Assembly (NCBI GenBank): GCA_943787435.1
Contig: CALSMK010000032.1
Location: forward strand, 1-41,198
Source: an uncultured Flavobacteriales bacterium
Lineage (GTDB): Bacteria > Bacteroidota > Bacteroidia > Flavobacteriales_D > Sanyastnellaceae
Length of the DNA stretch: 41,198 nucleotides
Direction of reading: 5' to 3'
The notes under the pieces were generated by a model. That model did not search any database. It saw nothing but the letters and a program-made list of their open reading frames with translations, and had not been told where the DNA came from. The stretch's first letter is position 1; each line of letters opens with the position of its first letter. The position numbers and the translations under genes are program-made. Below, in pieces: positions 7,944 through 17,638 of the stretch.

Positions 7944-9303
7944 TGTCGGGCATGGTGACCATACTCGGTGCCGGCGAAAGCGGTGAAGGGGCAGCCAAGC
8001 TGTGCCATCAGTTGGGCATGCCATGTCGCGTCACCGACTCCGGCTCCATTGATGCTGAGCGCAAAGCGCGCCTGGAAGCCTTGGGCGTGGTCACCGAAGA
8101 AGGCGGGCACGACAAAGGGTTGTTGACCGATTCAGACCTGTTGATCAAGTCTCCAGGGGTTCCATCCAAGGCCGCTCCCGTTCAGTGGGCCCAAGACGCT
8201 GGCGTTGAGGTGATCGGTGAATTGGAATTCGCCTCTCGCCACACCAACGCCAAAATCGCAGCCATCACCGGCACCAATGGCAAGACCACAACGACAGGAC
8301 TCTTGAACCACCTCCTGAACCAAGGCGGGCTGGATTCCGGTTGCGCTGGAAACATCGGATCCAGTTTTGCGGGCGCCATCGCCGACGCCCAGCAACGGCC
8401 CGAAGGCGACCGTGACATCTGGGTGGTGGAAGCCTCGAGTTTCCAACTCGAAGATGCAGTGGCCTTCAAACCCGATGTGGCCCTGCTGCTGAACCTCACT
8501 CCAGACCACCTCGACCGCCATGGCGATGTCCAAGGGTATGGAGACGCCAAATGGAACATCACGTCGAGCCAATCGGCCGACGACCACCTCATCATCAACG
8601 CAGATGATCCGGGGCTTCAACAGCTCCGCAAGAGAAAAAAAACTGCCGCGCAGGTCCACGCCTTCACAAGCGAGACCCACGCAAACAGCCACGAAAACAT
8701 CGCGGCACACACCCTCGATTCACAACGATTTACCTACCTCAACCCCAACCTGATTATGAGCATCCAGGAACTCGCCTTGCAAGGCAAACACAACCTTTAC
8801 AACTCCATGGCAGCTGGTGTCGCTGCACGCCTATTCGACCTCAACGATGTCGACATGCGCGAAGGCCTCCAGCACTTCCGCAATGTGGAACACCGTTTGG
8901 AGCGCGTGGCCAACGTCAACGACATCCGGTTCATCAACGACAGCAAAGCCACCAATGTGAATGCCGCATGGTACGCCCTCGACAGCATGACCCGTCCCAC
9001 CATTTGGATTGCCGGCGGCGTGGACAAGGGAAATGACTACACCGATTTGATCCCACTCGTGGGCGAGAAGGTCCACACTTTGATTTGCTTGGGCACAGAC
9101 AACGCCAAACTCAAGAAGGCCTTTGGGACTGCGTTTCGCGCATCCTTGAAGTGGAGAGCGCTGAAGAGGCTGCGGTCTTGGGCTACAACGTGGCCCAGCC
9201 AGGTGATGCCGTTTTGCTTTCACCCGCCTGCGCCAGCTTCGACCTGTTCTCTTCCTACGAGGAGCGTGGAATTCGCTTCAAGAGAGGTGTTCGCTCCATC
9301 TGA
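7943..9303 (+). CDS. murD: UDP-N-acetylmuramoylalanine-D-glutamate ligase MurD (one-base frameshift near 9126)
   Basis: A Mur ligase adding D-glutamate to UDP-MurNAc-L-Ala. Seen: P-loop GTNGKTT at residues 110-116, [10 protein letters not shown], and the ADP-side segment [22 protein letters not shown]. The start frame runs on to 9310 with a non-family C-terminus (many Arg, Trp, Pro). The proper C-terminus, containing [19 protein letters not shown], is in another frame and ends at 9303, just before ftsW at 9307. Adding one G to the GGG at about 9125-9127 (TTTGGGACT to TTTGGGGACT) joins both parts into a 453-aa protein of normal length. As murD is essential, a sequencing or assembly deletion is the likeliest cause. 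Confidence 0.93.
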
Positions 9304-9306
9304 GGC

Positions 9307-10524
9307 ATGACCGGACGAATCGCCGACTTCCTTTCTGAACACCTCAAAGGGGACCGCGTCATTTGGGTCGTGGTCTTCCTCTTGGTGCTGATCTCTTCGG
9401 TCAGCGTGTATTCTGCCAGCGCCACCCTCGCGTGGAAAGCCGGTGGAGATTCGGTGCGGATTTTGCTCCGACATCTGGCATTGCTGAGCATAGGGTTGGG
9501 CACCATGTGGATGGTTCACCGCTGGAAGTTTGCGTATTTCTCTCGCCTGAGTCAATTGGGCATCCACATCTCACTCGTGCTTTTGCTCATGGCACTGCTT
9601 GTGGGATCTGAACTCAATGACGCCAAAAGGTGGGTGGACATCGCCGGTGTCCGATTTCAACCATCGGACATGGCCAAAGTGGCATTGGTGGCTTTTGTCG
9701 CCAGAATGCTGGACCGGAATCGGCTCATCTTACACGACTTCAAAAACGGAGTTCGGCCCATTGTGGCCTATATCGCCGCAACCTGCGTCCTCATCCTCCC
9801 CGCCGACTTTTCTACCGCCGCCCTTCTCGGGGTGGTGTGCTTTTTACTCATGATCATTGGTGGGGTGCCCTTTCGTTCTCTGGCCATCACAGCGGGCTAT
9901 GGCGTCGGAGGCATTCTGACGTTGGTCGGGCTCGGGGTAGCGGCCCCCAGCATCTTCCCGAGATTCAGCACCTGGGTGGCCCGGGCCACCGGTTTTTTCG
10001 GCGGTGAAGGTGGATCAGACTCCACACAAATCGACTTCGCCCTACAAGCCATACACGAAGGTGGCATGTTTCCCCAAGGGCCTGGATCCGGGGTCAGCCG
10101 CAATGCCATGCCCGTGGCCTATGCCGACATGATCTACGCCTTCATCATCGAAGAGTGGGGCATGATCCTTGGCGGGATTGGATTGATCTTGTTGTACTTG
10201 ATCCTGTTCAGCCGCGCCATCAGGATTGGAACCAAATGCCAACGGCCCTTTGGCAGCTTGCTTTCCATTGGCTTGGGCCTCATGCTCACATTCCAAGCCA
10301 TGGTCAACATGGGGGTTGCGGTCAAACTGCTCCCCATGACAGGCCAACCCCTTCCCTTGGTCTCCATGGGCGGAACGTCCATCCTGTTTACCTGTGCCGC
10401 ACTTGGAATGATCTTGTCGGTGAGTCGGTCCTTGACCGAACCTGAAGCTGCAGGCCCCGTGGAATCCTCAGGACATCGACACGCCCAACGGTCCAGCCCC
10501 AAAAACCAACACGCCCATGCCTGA
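9307..10524 (+). CDS. ftsW: peptidoglycan polymerase FtsW (SEDS family)
   Basis: A 405-aa polytopic membrane protein of the SEDS family, the septal peptidoglycan glycosyltransferase that works with FtsI. Seen: about nine to ten hydrophobic spans, the loop segment LNDAKRWVDIAGVRFQPSD, the GPGSGVSRNAMPVAYADMIY periplasmic-loop segment, and the C-terminal QPLPLVSMGGTSILF with the conserved PLPLVSxGG core. The last 35 or so residues are hydrophilic and cytoplasmic. It starts three bases after the corrected murD stop and overlaps murG by eight bases. Confidence 0.95.
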   Translation: MTGRIADFLSEHLKGDRVIWVVVFLLVLISSVSVYSASATLAWKAGGDSVRILLRHLALLSIGLGTMWMVHRWKFAYFSRLSQLGIHISLVLLLMALLVGSELNDAKRWVDIAGVRFQPSDMAKVALVAFVARMLDRNRLILHDFKNGVRPIVAYIAATCVLILPADFSTAALLGVVCFLLMIIGGVPFRSLAITAGYGVGGILTLVGLGVAAPSIFPRFSTWVARATGFFGGEGGSDSTQIDFALQAIHEGGMFPQGPGSGVSRNAMPVAYADMIYAFIIEEWGMILGGIGLILLYLILFSRAIRIGTKCQRPFGSLLSIGLGLMLTFQAMVNMGVAVKLLPMTGQPLPLVSMGGTSILFTCAALGMILSVSRSLTEPEAAGPVESSGHRHAQRSSPKNQHAHA

Positions 10525-11662
10525 ATCACCCATGCGGGTTCTGATTTCAGGCGGCGGCACCGGAGGGCACATTCATCCTGCATTGGCCATTGCCGAAGCT
10601 TTGCTCGAGAGGGCCCCCGACGCCCACATTGAATTTGTGGGGGCATTGGGCCGAATGGAGATGGAGCGCATTCCCGCAGCTGGCCATGTCATCACCGGCC
10701 TGCCCATCACAGGGTTTGACCGAAAACTCAGCGCACGCAATCTGCTGTTTCCTTTCCGCCTGCTCAAATCCCTTTGGATCTCCAAGAACCTCATCAAAAG
10801 GTTCAAGCCCGATGTCGTGGTGGGCGTGGGCGGCTTTGCCAGCGGTCCCCTTTTGTGGATGGCCGCCAAAGCCGGCATTCCCACATTGATCCAGGAACAA
10901 AACGGATTTCCTGGCATCACCAACCGCCTGCTCGCAGGGCGGGTCAATCGAGTCTGTGCCGGGTTTCCAGGCTTGGAGCGCTGGTTTCCGAGCGAGAAAA
11001 TCACAGAAACCGGAAACCCATTGCGCCAAGGGATTCTCACACGATTGGGCGCACCCTCCGCATCGGCGCAAAATGCAAGCGATGCCCGAAATCACTTTGG
11101 ACTGGGCCTCAACAAACCGGTTTTGCTCGTCCTTGGAGGAAGTCTCGGAGCAGCAAGCATGAACCGAGCTGTTCGCTCGCTCATGACCTCTGGTGCACTC
11201 CAAGACAAGGGTTTCCAGATTCTCTGGCAATGCGGAGGTCGATATGAATCCGAGCAGGTCGCTTGGGCCAAAGACCACAATGACCCCAACCTCATTGTGA
11301 CGGGTTTCATCGACAGGATGGACCTTGCTTACGACGCTGCTTCCATCATCGCAAGCCGCGCAGGGGCCATGTCCATTGCAGAACTGGCGCTGGTGGGCAA
11401 GCCCACGCTTTTGGTCCCCTCTCCCCATGTCGCAGAAGACCATCAAACCAAAAACGCACGTTCTGTGGTCGACCGACATGGCGCTTTGTTGATCCCCGAT
11501 TCTCAAGTTGAAAGCGAGTTGGAAAATGAAGTCCGCATGTTGTTGGATGACCCTGTAAAATGTGCCGACATGTCCACCGCATTGCAAGCCACCGCCAAGC
11601 CTGATGCAGCCCAACGCGTGGTGGACGAACTGCTCAAACTGGTCCCAGCAACCCGCCAATGA
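10517..11662 (+). CDS. murG: UDP-N-acetylglucosamine-lipid I N-acetylglucosaminyltransferase MurG
   Basis: A 381-aa GT28-family enzyme converting lipid I to lipid II at the inner face of the membrane. Seen: N-terminal ISGGGTGGHIHPALAIAEAL (G-loop 1), VGVGGFASGP, IQEQNGFPGITNRLLA, the second-domain G-loop LVLGGSLGAASMN, and the nucleotide-sugar binding ASRAGAMSIAELALVGKP. I chose ATG 10517, which overlaps the ftsW stop (ATGCCTGA); ATG 10532 (MRVLISGGG) is an equally plausible start. It overlaps murC by ATGA. Confidence 0.96.
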   Translation: MPESPMRVLISGGGTGGHIHPALAIAEALLERAPDAHIEFVGALGRMEMERIPAAGHVITGLPITGFDRKLSARNLLFPFRLLKSLWISKNLIKRFKPDVVVGVGGFASGPLLWMAAKAGIPTLIQEQNGFPGITNRLLAGRVNRVCAGFPGLERWFPSEKITETGNPLRQGILTRLGAPSASAQNASDARNHFGLGLNKPVLLVLGGSLGAASMNRAVRSLMTSGALQDKGFQILWQCGGRYESEQVAWAKDHNDPNLIVTGFIDRMDLAYDAASIIASRAGAMSIAELALVGKPTLLVPSPHVAEDHQTKNARSVVDRHGALLIPDSQVESELENEVRMLLDDPVKCADMSTALQATAKPDAAQRVVDELLKLVPATRQ

Positions 11663-13125
11663 TGGACCAGAAACAGGTGTTCTTTCTGGGAATAGGTGGC
11701 ATTGGAATGAGTGCACTTGCCCGTTGGTATCATGCGCACGGTTCATTGGTGGCGGGTTATGACCGCACAGCATCGGCATTGACCCAGCAACTGGAGGAAG
11801 AAGGCATTCAGGTCGACACTTCCGGCCTCAAAGAGGCCCTGCCCGCCAGCTTGACCTCCGATCTGGCCAAAGGCCAAACCGAACATTGGACCGTGGTCTC
11901 CACACCTGCTGTCCCTTCAGATTTCCCCTTGCTGACTCTCCTGCAGAAGGCCGGCTTCAAAATTTGGAAACGGGCCGAAATTCTTGGTCAACTCACAGCC
12001 AATCAACCCTTGATGGCCATTGCCGGGACCCACGGCAAAACCACCACATCTTCCCTGCTCTCTCACCTCTTGCACGCTGGAGGATTGCCCGTAGAAGCCT
12101 TCTTGGGCGGCATTTCAAAATCCTCTGGATCCAACCTATTGTTGGCAGGCCAAAACCACGATTCGCCTTGGATGGTCGCCGAAGCCGACGAATTTGACCG
12201 CAGCTTCCTCACCCTTCACCCCACCCATGCCGTCATCACCTCTACCGAGCCCGACCATTTGGACATTTACGGACATGCAGAAGCACTGAATCAAACCTTC
12301 GGAGAGTTTGGCCGACAGGTCCAAACAGGGGGGCTGTTGATTCACCGCGACGCCGCTCAATCCTGGTCCGCTTCTGCGGGTGAAAACCAATGGCCGACCT
12401 ACCGGATTTATGGAGAAGTCCAGGAGGGCAAATCTTTGGACCAACTTGGATGGGAGGCTGGGTACTCCGGAGTTTCCGGGGTCCATGGCCACTCACAATT
12501 CAAGCTTCATTTGGAAGGATTCGAACCCCTGAACATCGTGTGGCCATTGCCCGGAAAACACAATGCCGCCAATGCCACCGCAGCAGCCGCCATGGCCCTG
12601 CGGGCGGGACTTTCCATAGAAAAAATACCCGCACTTCTGGCCAGTTTTCAGGGTGTGTCACGTCGTTTTGAAGTCCGACTGGACACCGATGAATTGACCG
12701 TCATCGACGACTATGCGCATCACCCGAGCGAAGTGGCCGGAACCATTGATGCGGCAAGGCTGGTCTACCCCAACCGCAAGGTCACGGGGGTGTTTCAACC
12801 TCACCTCTACAGCCGAACCCAAGACTTCTTGGCTGACTTTGCCGCAGCCCTCTCCAAACTGGACCAATGCATCCTCCTTCCCATCTATGCAGCCAGGGAA
12901 AAACCCATCCCAGGTGTGGATGCACAAGCCATTGGGGAAAAGATGACTGCATGCCCAGTCAAATGCCCGGAAGAAATCCGGTTTTTGGATGTTCTGGAAG
13001 AATGTGATCCAGACGTTTTGCTGTTCATGGGCGCTGGGGACCTCCACCATTGGATTTCCCCGAGCATTGAACGGCTCAATGGCAGCCATCAGAGCACGCA
13101 AAACAAGTCGAATCACCCCACGTGA
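11659..13125 (+). CDS. murC: UDP-N-acetylmuramate-L-alanine ligase MurC
   Basis: A 488-aa ATP-dependent ligase adding L-alanine to UDP-MurNAc. Seen: N-terminal Rossmann-type FFLGIGGIGMSALARW, P-loop GTHGKTT at residues 123-129, EADEFDRSFLTLHPTHAVIT, and the C-terminal-domain segments DDYAHHPSEV and FQPHLYSRT. The GTHGKTT form of the P-loop with DDYAHHP distinguishes MurC from MurD and MurE. It overlaps murG (ATGA) and ftsQ (GTGA). Confidence 0.97.
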   Translation: MMDQKQVFFLGIGGIGMSALARWYHAHGSLVAGYDRTASALTQQLEEEGIQVDTSGLKEALPASLTSDLAKGQTEHWTVVSTPAVPSDFPLLTLLQKAGFKIWKRAEILGQLTANQPLMAIAGTHGKTTTSSLLSHLLHAGGLPVEAFLGGISKSSGSNLLLAGQNHDSPWMVAEADEFDRSFLTLHPTHAVITSTEPDHLDIYGHAEALNQTFGEFGRQVQTGGLLIHRDAAQSWSASAGENQWPTYRIYGEVQEGKSLDQLGWEAGYSGVSGVHGHSQFKLHLEGFEPLNIVWPLPGKHNAANATAAAAMALRAGLSIEKIPALLASFQGVSRRFEVRLDTDELTVIDDYAHHPSEVAGTIDAARLVYPNRKVTGVFQPHLYSRTQDFLADFAAALSKLDQCILLPIYAAREKPIPGVDAQAIGEKMTACPVKCPEEIRFLDVLEECDPDVLLFMGAGDLHHWISPSIERLNGSHQSTQNKSNHPT

Positions 13126-13883
13126 AATCAAAAACGCCATCTTCTGATTCGCCCCAGACCAAGCGCTGGGTGATTTGGCGCACCCTTCCGCTGCTGATTT
13201 TGGCTGGAGTGGTCTTCACCGCTGCAAAAAATGAGTCCAGCGTTACGCCATGCCGGGCTTTGGAAATTGAGGTGGATCAGTTGAACGGAATGTATTTCGT
13301 GGATGCACCCTCTCTCAGAACAGCGGTCACCCGCCGTTTTCAGCTGCTGGACCAGCCCATGGACGCCTTGCCCTACGGTGAAATCCATCAAACTGTCCTG
13401 GATCAACATGGCGTAGCCAACTGCTCGGTTCAACCCACGTTGGGAGGTGCACTTCGGATTTCAGTGCAGCAACAGCGGCCCATTGCACGCGTCTGGACGC
13501 CCGACAGCGCCTTGTATCTGGATGATGCTGGCCGGTGGTTGCCTTTGTCTGATCGATACGCTGCCGAAGTGCCAGTGGTCCATGCTTCAAGCCAACAATC
13601 CGCCCAGCTGGCCATGCCCATTTTAAGGAAAATGGACACCGATCCATTTTGGAACCGCTTCATTGATCAAATCGCGGTGGACGACCAAGGTCTGGTTCAA
13701 CTGCACCCTCGGTTGGGCGACCTGACCGTTCAACTTGGCCCCGCTGCCGACCTCGAAGACCAACTCGACGCTCAGCTTTCACACCTCAAGACGTTCTACG
13801 GCGCCTTGATCGAAAGTGGTGACTTGCGACAATATTCTGAACTCGACCTGCGCTACGACGGACAACTCGTCGCGCGGAAATGA
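13122..13883 (+). CDS. ftsQ: cell division protein FtsQ
   Basis: A 253-aa bitopic division protein in the ftsQ position between murC and ftsA. Seen: a short basic cytoplasmic N-terminus, one membrane span at about residues 17-36 (ending LLILAGVVFTAA), then a periplasmic region whose first part fits a POTRA domain and whose later part is FtsQ-like (VRISVQQQRPIARVW; here LRISVQQQRPIARVW). It starts at GTG, with the GTGA overlap to murC supporting that choice, and overlaps ftsA by ATGA. FtsQ bridges early and late divisome proteins by binding the FtsL/FtsB pair. Identification rests on topology, that segment and synteny. Confidence 0.9.
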   Translation: MKSKTPSSDSPQTKRWVIWRTLPLLILAGVVFTAAKNESSVTPCRALEIEVDQLNGMYFVDAPSLRTAVTRRFQLLDQPMDALPYGEIHQTVLDQHGVANCSVQPTLGGALRISVQQQRPIARVWTPDSALYLDDAGRWLPLSDRYAAEVPVVHASSQQSAQLAMPILRKMDTDPFWNRFIDQIAVDDQGLVQLHPRLGDLTVQLGPAADLEDQLDAQLSHLKTFYGALIESGDLRQYSELDLRYDGQLVARK

Positions 13884-15193
13884 ACCCACCCTCCAGCCCC
13901 AACTCCATGGATTCACCTACCACCCACCAAGACATCGTCGTCGGACTCGACATTGGAACCACCAAAATCGCTTGCATTGTCGGCCAGCGAAATTCCCACG
14001 GCAAGCTCGAGGTCATCGGATATGGAAAAAGTGAATCCATCGGTGTAACACGTGGTGTTGTCGCCAACATCGAGCAAACCGTTCAATCCATCCGCACCGC
14101 AGTCGAGGCCGCCGAAAAATCAGCCAATGTCAAGATTGAGGTTGTGAACGTCGGAATTGCTGGACAGCACATCAAAAGCTTGCAACATCGCGGGCAAATC
14201 ATCCGGACTGAAACGGAGGACGAAATCAGCCGTGATGATGTCCAACAGCTGATTGATGACATGAAAAAGCTGAAGGTCCTTCCAGGCGAAGAAATCCTTC
14301 ACGTGCTTCCCCAAGAGTTTACCGTCGATGGCGAACCCGGAATCAAAGAACCCGTGGGGCACACAGGGGTGCGTCTTGAAGCCAACTTTCACATCATCAC
14401 CGGACAGACCTCTGCGGCCAAGAACATCTACCGCTGCATCAAACGCGCTGGTCTTCAAGTGGACCAATTGATTCTCGAACCCATCGCCTCCAGCAGTTCC
14501 GTGCTGAGCGAAGAGGAAAAGGAAGCTGGCGTAGCCTTGGTCGACATTGGTGGCGGAACCACCGACATCGCCATTTTCCAAGAGGGCATCATCCGGCACA
14601 CGGCCGTGATTCCGTTTGGAGGCAATGCCATCACAGATGACATCAAACAAGGGTGCGGGGTGCTCAAAAAGCACGCCGAGGCTTTGAAGAACAAATTTGG
14701 ATCCGCCCTCGAGCAAGAAATGGCTCAGGACGAAATCGTGGTCATTCCCGGCCTGCCTGGGCGTGCTCCCAAAGAAGTCTCCCGTCGCAACATCGCTGGC
14801 ATCATTCAGGCCCGCATGTCCGAAATCATTGAGCACGTCCACTACGAAATCAAAAACAGCGGACTTGAAGGTGAACTCATCGGCGGCATCGTTGTCACCG
14901 GTGGCGGAAGCCAGCTTCGTCATGTGCGACAGCTGTTCGAATATCTCACCACGTTGGACTGCCGCATTGGATTCCCAAATACGCACTTGGCGCAGGCCCC
15001 AGACCGCAGCCTCACCGCTCCAACCTATGCCACAGGAATCGGTTTGGTTTTGCTCGGATTCGAGGATGAAAACAAGTCAAATGGTGACCATTCCAACGAT
15101 TCGATTCAAGACGAAACCCGAGAAATGCGCATTGGTCCGCGCAAGTTCCTCCAGAAAATCAAGGACTTCTTCGAAGACGAGCTTCCGGAATAA
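13880..15193 (+). CDS. ftsA: cell division protein FtsA
   Basis: A 437-aa actin-like ATPase that tethers FtsZ filaments to the membrane. Seen: phosphate-1 motif VGLDIGTTKIACIVG at about residues 21-35, the phosphate-2 motif VDIGGGTTDIAIFQ near residue 220, and the adenosine motif VVTGGGSQL near 340. The C-terminus (FLQKIKDFFEDELPE) is consistent with the amphipathic membrane-targeting helix of the family. It overlaps ftsQ by ATGA. A 166-base gap with regulatory-looking sequence separates it from ftsZ. Confidence 0.96.
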   Translation: MNPPSSPNSMDSPTTHQDIVVGLDIGTTKIACIVGQRNSHGKLEVIGYGKSESIGVTRGVVANIEQTVQSIRTAVEAAEKSANVKIEVVNVGIAGQHIKSLQHRGQIIRTETEDEISRDDVQQLIDDMKKLKVLPGEEILHVLPQEFTVDGEPGIKEPVGHTGVRLEANFHIITGQTSAAKNIYRCIKRAGLQVDQLILEPIASSSSVLSEEEKEAGVALVDIGGGTTDIAIFQEGIIRHTAVIPFGGNAITDDIKQGCGVLKKHAEALKNKFGSALEQEMAQDEIVVIPGLPGRAPKEVSRRNIAGIIQARMSEIIEHVHYEIKNSGLEGELIGGIVVTGGGSQLRHVRQLFEYLTTLDCRIGFPNTHLAQAPDRSLTAPTYATGIGLVLLGFEDENKSNGDHSNDSIQDETREMRIGPRKFLQKIKDFFEDELPE

Positions 15194-15309
15194 ACACCGG
15201 AGGCCCCACATCCAAATTCCGTTTTCCACGAAGCGATGGTGAATGGAAATCCAAATGGCCGGCTCAAACTTGAATTCCGTCGCTTTTCTTGTCATGTACC
15301 CGTGATGTG

Positions 15310-15330
15310 CGGGAATGCCAGTAATTCCCG
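15310..15330. promoter_or_regulatory. perfect inverted repeat upstream of ftsZ (candidate operator)
   Basis: CGGGAAT, a 7-base spacer, then ATTCCCG: perfect 7-bp arms at 15310-15316 and 15324-15330. It lies in the ftsA-ftsZ gap, 13 bases before the candidate -7 element. No T-run follows, so it is not a standard terminator. Position and symmetry suggest a dimeric regulator site or a short mRNA hairpin; the binding protein is unknown. Confidence 0.45.
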
Positions 15331-15343
15331 AACAACACCTCTC

Positions 15344-15351
15344 ACCTTTTG
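15344..15351 (+). promoter_or_regulatory. candidate -7 promoter element for ftsZ
   Basis: ACCTTTTG matches the TTTG half and one flanking position of the Bacteroidota TAnnTTTG consensus only partly, but it is placed 8 bases before the chosen ftsZ ATG and downstream of the inverted repeat. It would give ftsZ an internal promoter with an almost leaderless transcript, in addition to read-through from the dcw operon. Confidence 0.35.
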
Positions 15352-15359
15352 ATTGTGAA

Positions 15360-17156
15360 ATGATGCGATTTGATGTAACCCAAAACCAAGGATCTCCAAT
15401 CAAGGTCATCGGTGTCGGTGGCGGCGGCTCCAATGCCGTCAATTACATGCACCGCCAAGGCATCAACGGTGTGGACTTCATAGTCTGCAATACCGACAAC
15501 CAAGCCTTGGAAGCCTCCACAGTTCCTTCGAAAATTCAACTGGGCATCACCTTGACCGCTGGTCAAGGAGCAGGCAGCATTCCGGAAACCGGAAAAAACG
15601 CGGCCATTGAAAATCTCGATGATGTGCTGGCCCACCTGAATGACAACACCACCATGGTGTTTGTGACTGCGGGAATGGGCGGTGGAACAGGGACGGGAGC
15701 CGCCCCTGTGATTGCCAAAGCTTGCAAGGACCTCGGCATCCTCACTGTGGGCATTGTCACAGTCCCCTTCAACTTTGAAGGCCGCCGGAGGGCCAATCAA
15801 GCCAGCCAAGGTTTGGAAGAAATGCGCGCCGCAGTAGACACCCTTTTGGTGATCCGCAACGACAAGTTGCGCGAGCTCTTTGGCAACCTCGCGTTGAAGC
15901 AAGCCTTCTCCAACGCCGACGAAGTGCTCTGCACAGCCGCCAAAGGCATCGCGGAAGTGATCACCTTGACAGGAGACATCAACGTGGACATGAACGATGT
16001 GAAAACCGTCATGTCCGATTCCGGTGCTGCCATCATGGGAGCCGGCGCTGCCAGCGGCGAGGGTCGAGCCATGACGGCTGTTTCGGAAGCTTTGGAATCC
16101 CCATTGCTCAACGACAGCGACATCACAGGTGCCAATTTCGTTTTGCTCAACATCACCTATGGCACGGATGAAGTGCTGATGGACGAGATTTCCGAAATCA
16201 CCGACTACATCCAAGATCAGGCGGGTGCCACCGCCGAAGTCATCTGGGGATATGGCCACGATGAAAGTCTCGCAGACAAAATATGCGTCACCGTCATCGC
16301 CACAGGCTTTGAAACCAATGGCGAACTTCCAGAAGGGCCTGTTGTGAGAAACGTACTCCAACAAAATGCCCGCGAAATCACGCAGCCGTTGAATGGACCG
16401 ATTTCTCAAGAAGAGTGGTCCACCCAACCTGCAACCTCCACCGAGGAGCCCCAATTGAAGTCAGAACAAGGCAGCCTCCCAGAGAACGCCACTGAAATCA
16501 CTGAACCTTTGGGAAACACTTGGGTGGCAGCCGACATTACCTCTGACGTCCACTCTGGTGCCCCCAACCTTTTTGGAGAGGTGGACCAAGACCAAGCTGA
16601 AGAAGTCACCTTGATTCACAAAGAAACTGCGGAGGTCAAGTTGGACACTGAGGCAGAAATTCAACAGCCAGCTGCCCCAACCAAAGTCGGTGACTACACC
16701 GTCTTGGACTTGGATGACGATCAAGACGAAAACTTGATTCCCGAAGCCATGGAAGGGGTCTCTTTCACCAATGAACAGGTCGATGCAGTCGATCCTGCTT
16801 CAACCACGGAAGAGCCAAGCCAACCATTGCCTGCCGCTCCTGTAGCCAACGCCCAACCCGTTCCGGCACCTCGTCCTCAACCCAGGCCATCGCCCATGGC
16901 TGAGCCCAACGCGGGTTCTTCTGCATTGGCTGAAAGAAATGCCAAACGTCAAGCCAGCATTGAGGAGTACACCAAAAGGCTGCGCACTCCCAGCGGCTTA
17001 ACCGATTTGGAAAATGAGCCCGCTTACAAGCGACGCAACATTCAGCTGGCTCCCACCCCTGCCAGCGACGAGTCTCAAGCCACCCGCCTCAGCATTGATG
17101 AGGAAACCGGCAGTTTGAAGACCGACAACCCTTACCTGCACGACAACGTCGACTGA
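15360..17156 (+). CDS. ftsZ: cell division protein FtsZ
   Basis: A 598-aa tubulin-like GTPase that forms the Z-ring. Seen: N-terminal IKVIGVGGGGSNAVNYM, the tubulin signature GMGGGTGTGAAP at about residues 107-118, and the synergy-loop region around NVDMNDVKTVMSDSGAA. The globular domain ends near residue 330. An unusually long acidic, Pro/Gln/Glu-rich linker of about 250 residues follows, and the protein ends in PYLHDNVD, the C-terminal peptide type seen in Flavobacteriia. The frame opens at 15315, but ATG 15360 (MMRFDVTQ) is preferred because it aligns with the FtsZ core and follows the putative -7 element. Confidence 0.96.
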   Translation: MMRFDVTQNQGSPIKVIGVGGGGSNAVNYMHRQGINGVDFIVCNTDNQALEASTVPSKIQLGITLTAGQGAGSIPETGKNAAIENLDDVLAHLNDNTTMVFVTAGMGGGTGTGAAPVIAKACKDLGILTVGIVTVPFNFEGRRRANQASQGLEEMRAAVDTLLVIRNDKLRELFGNLALKQAFSNADEVLCTAAKGIAEVITLTGDINVDMNDVKTVMSDSGAAIMGAGAASGEGRAMTAVSEALESPLLNDSDITGANFVLLNITYGTDEVLMDEISEITDYIQDQAGATAEVIWGYGHDESLADKICVTVIATGFETNGELPEGPVVRNVLQQNAREITQPLNGPISQEEWSTQPATSTEEPQLKSEQGSLPENATEITEPLGNTWVAADITSDVHSGAPNLFGEVDQDQAEEVTLIHKETAEVKLDTEAEIQQPAAPTKVGDYTVLDLDDDQDENLIPEAMEGVSFTNEQVDAVDPASTTEEPSQPLPAAPVANAQPVPAPRPQPRPSPMAEPNAGSSALAERNAKRQASIEEYTKRLRTPSGLTDLENEPAYKRRNIQLAPTPASDESQATRLSIDEETGSLKTDNPYLHDNVD

Positions 17157-17166
17157 TCCATCCAAC

Positions 17167-17616
17167 GTGACGCTACAAGACCGCATCAGCCATGACATGA
17201 AGGAGGCCATGAAGGCCAAAGACAAGGTCCGCCTTGCCTCCCTTCGTGACATCAAAAGCAAAATCACACTGGCTCTTTCTGAGCCTGGAAGTGGCGACTC
17301 ACTCGACGATGCCTCAGTGACCAAAATCCTGTCCAAACAGCTCAAGCAAAGGGAGGACACCCTAGCCATCTATCGCGAACAAGGACGCGAAGACTTGGTG
17401 GAGGAAGAACAGGCCCAAGCCGAAGTACTCAAAGCCTATCTGCCCCAACCTATGAGCCAAGAAGAATTGGCCACCGCAGTTCACGCCTTGATCGAAGAAT
17501 TGGGCGCGAGCTCCATGGCGGACATGGGCCGTGTCATGGGCACCGCTTCCGCCAGATTTGCTGGTAAAGCAGACGGAAAAGCGATTTCTGCATTGGTCCG
17601 ATCTCATCTGTCCTGA
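17167..17616 (+). CDS. GatB/YqeY domain-containing protein
   Basis: A 149-aa protein of the YqeY family, related to the tail domain of the GatB subunit of tRNA amidotransferase; its cellular role is unsettled. Seen: LQDRISHDMKEAMKAKDKVR, LRDIKSKI, YLPQPMSQEEL and the C-terminal GKADGKAISALVRSHLS (family form: G..dg..vs..Vk..L). Translation most likely starts at GTG 17167, ten bases after the ftsZ stop, so it can be the last gene of the dcw transcript. A strong terminator follows. In many Bacteroidota this gene directly follows ftsZ. Confidence 0.93.
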   Translation: MTLQDRISHDMKEAMKAKDKVRLASLRDIKSKITLALSEPGSGDSLDDASVTKILSKQLKQREDTLAIYREQGREDLVEEEQAQAEVLKAYLPQPMSQEELATAVHALIEELGASSMADMGRVMGTASARFAGKADGKAISALVRSHLS

Positions 17617-17638
17617 ATCAGAACAAACCAACTCCTGA

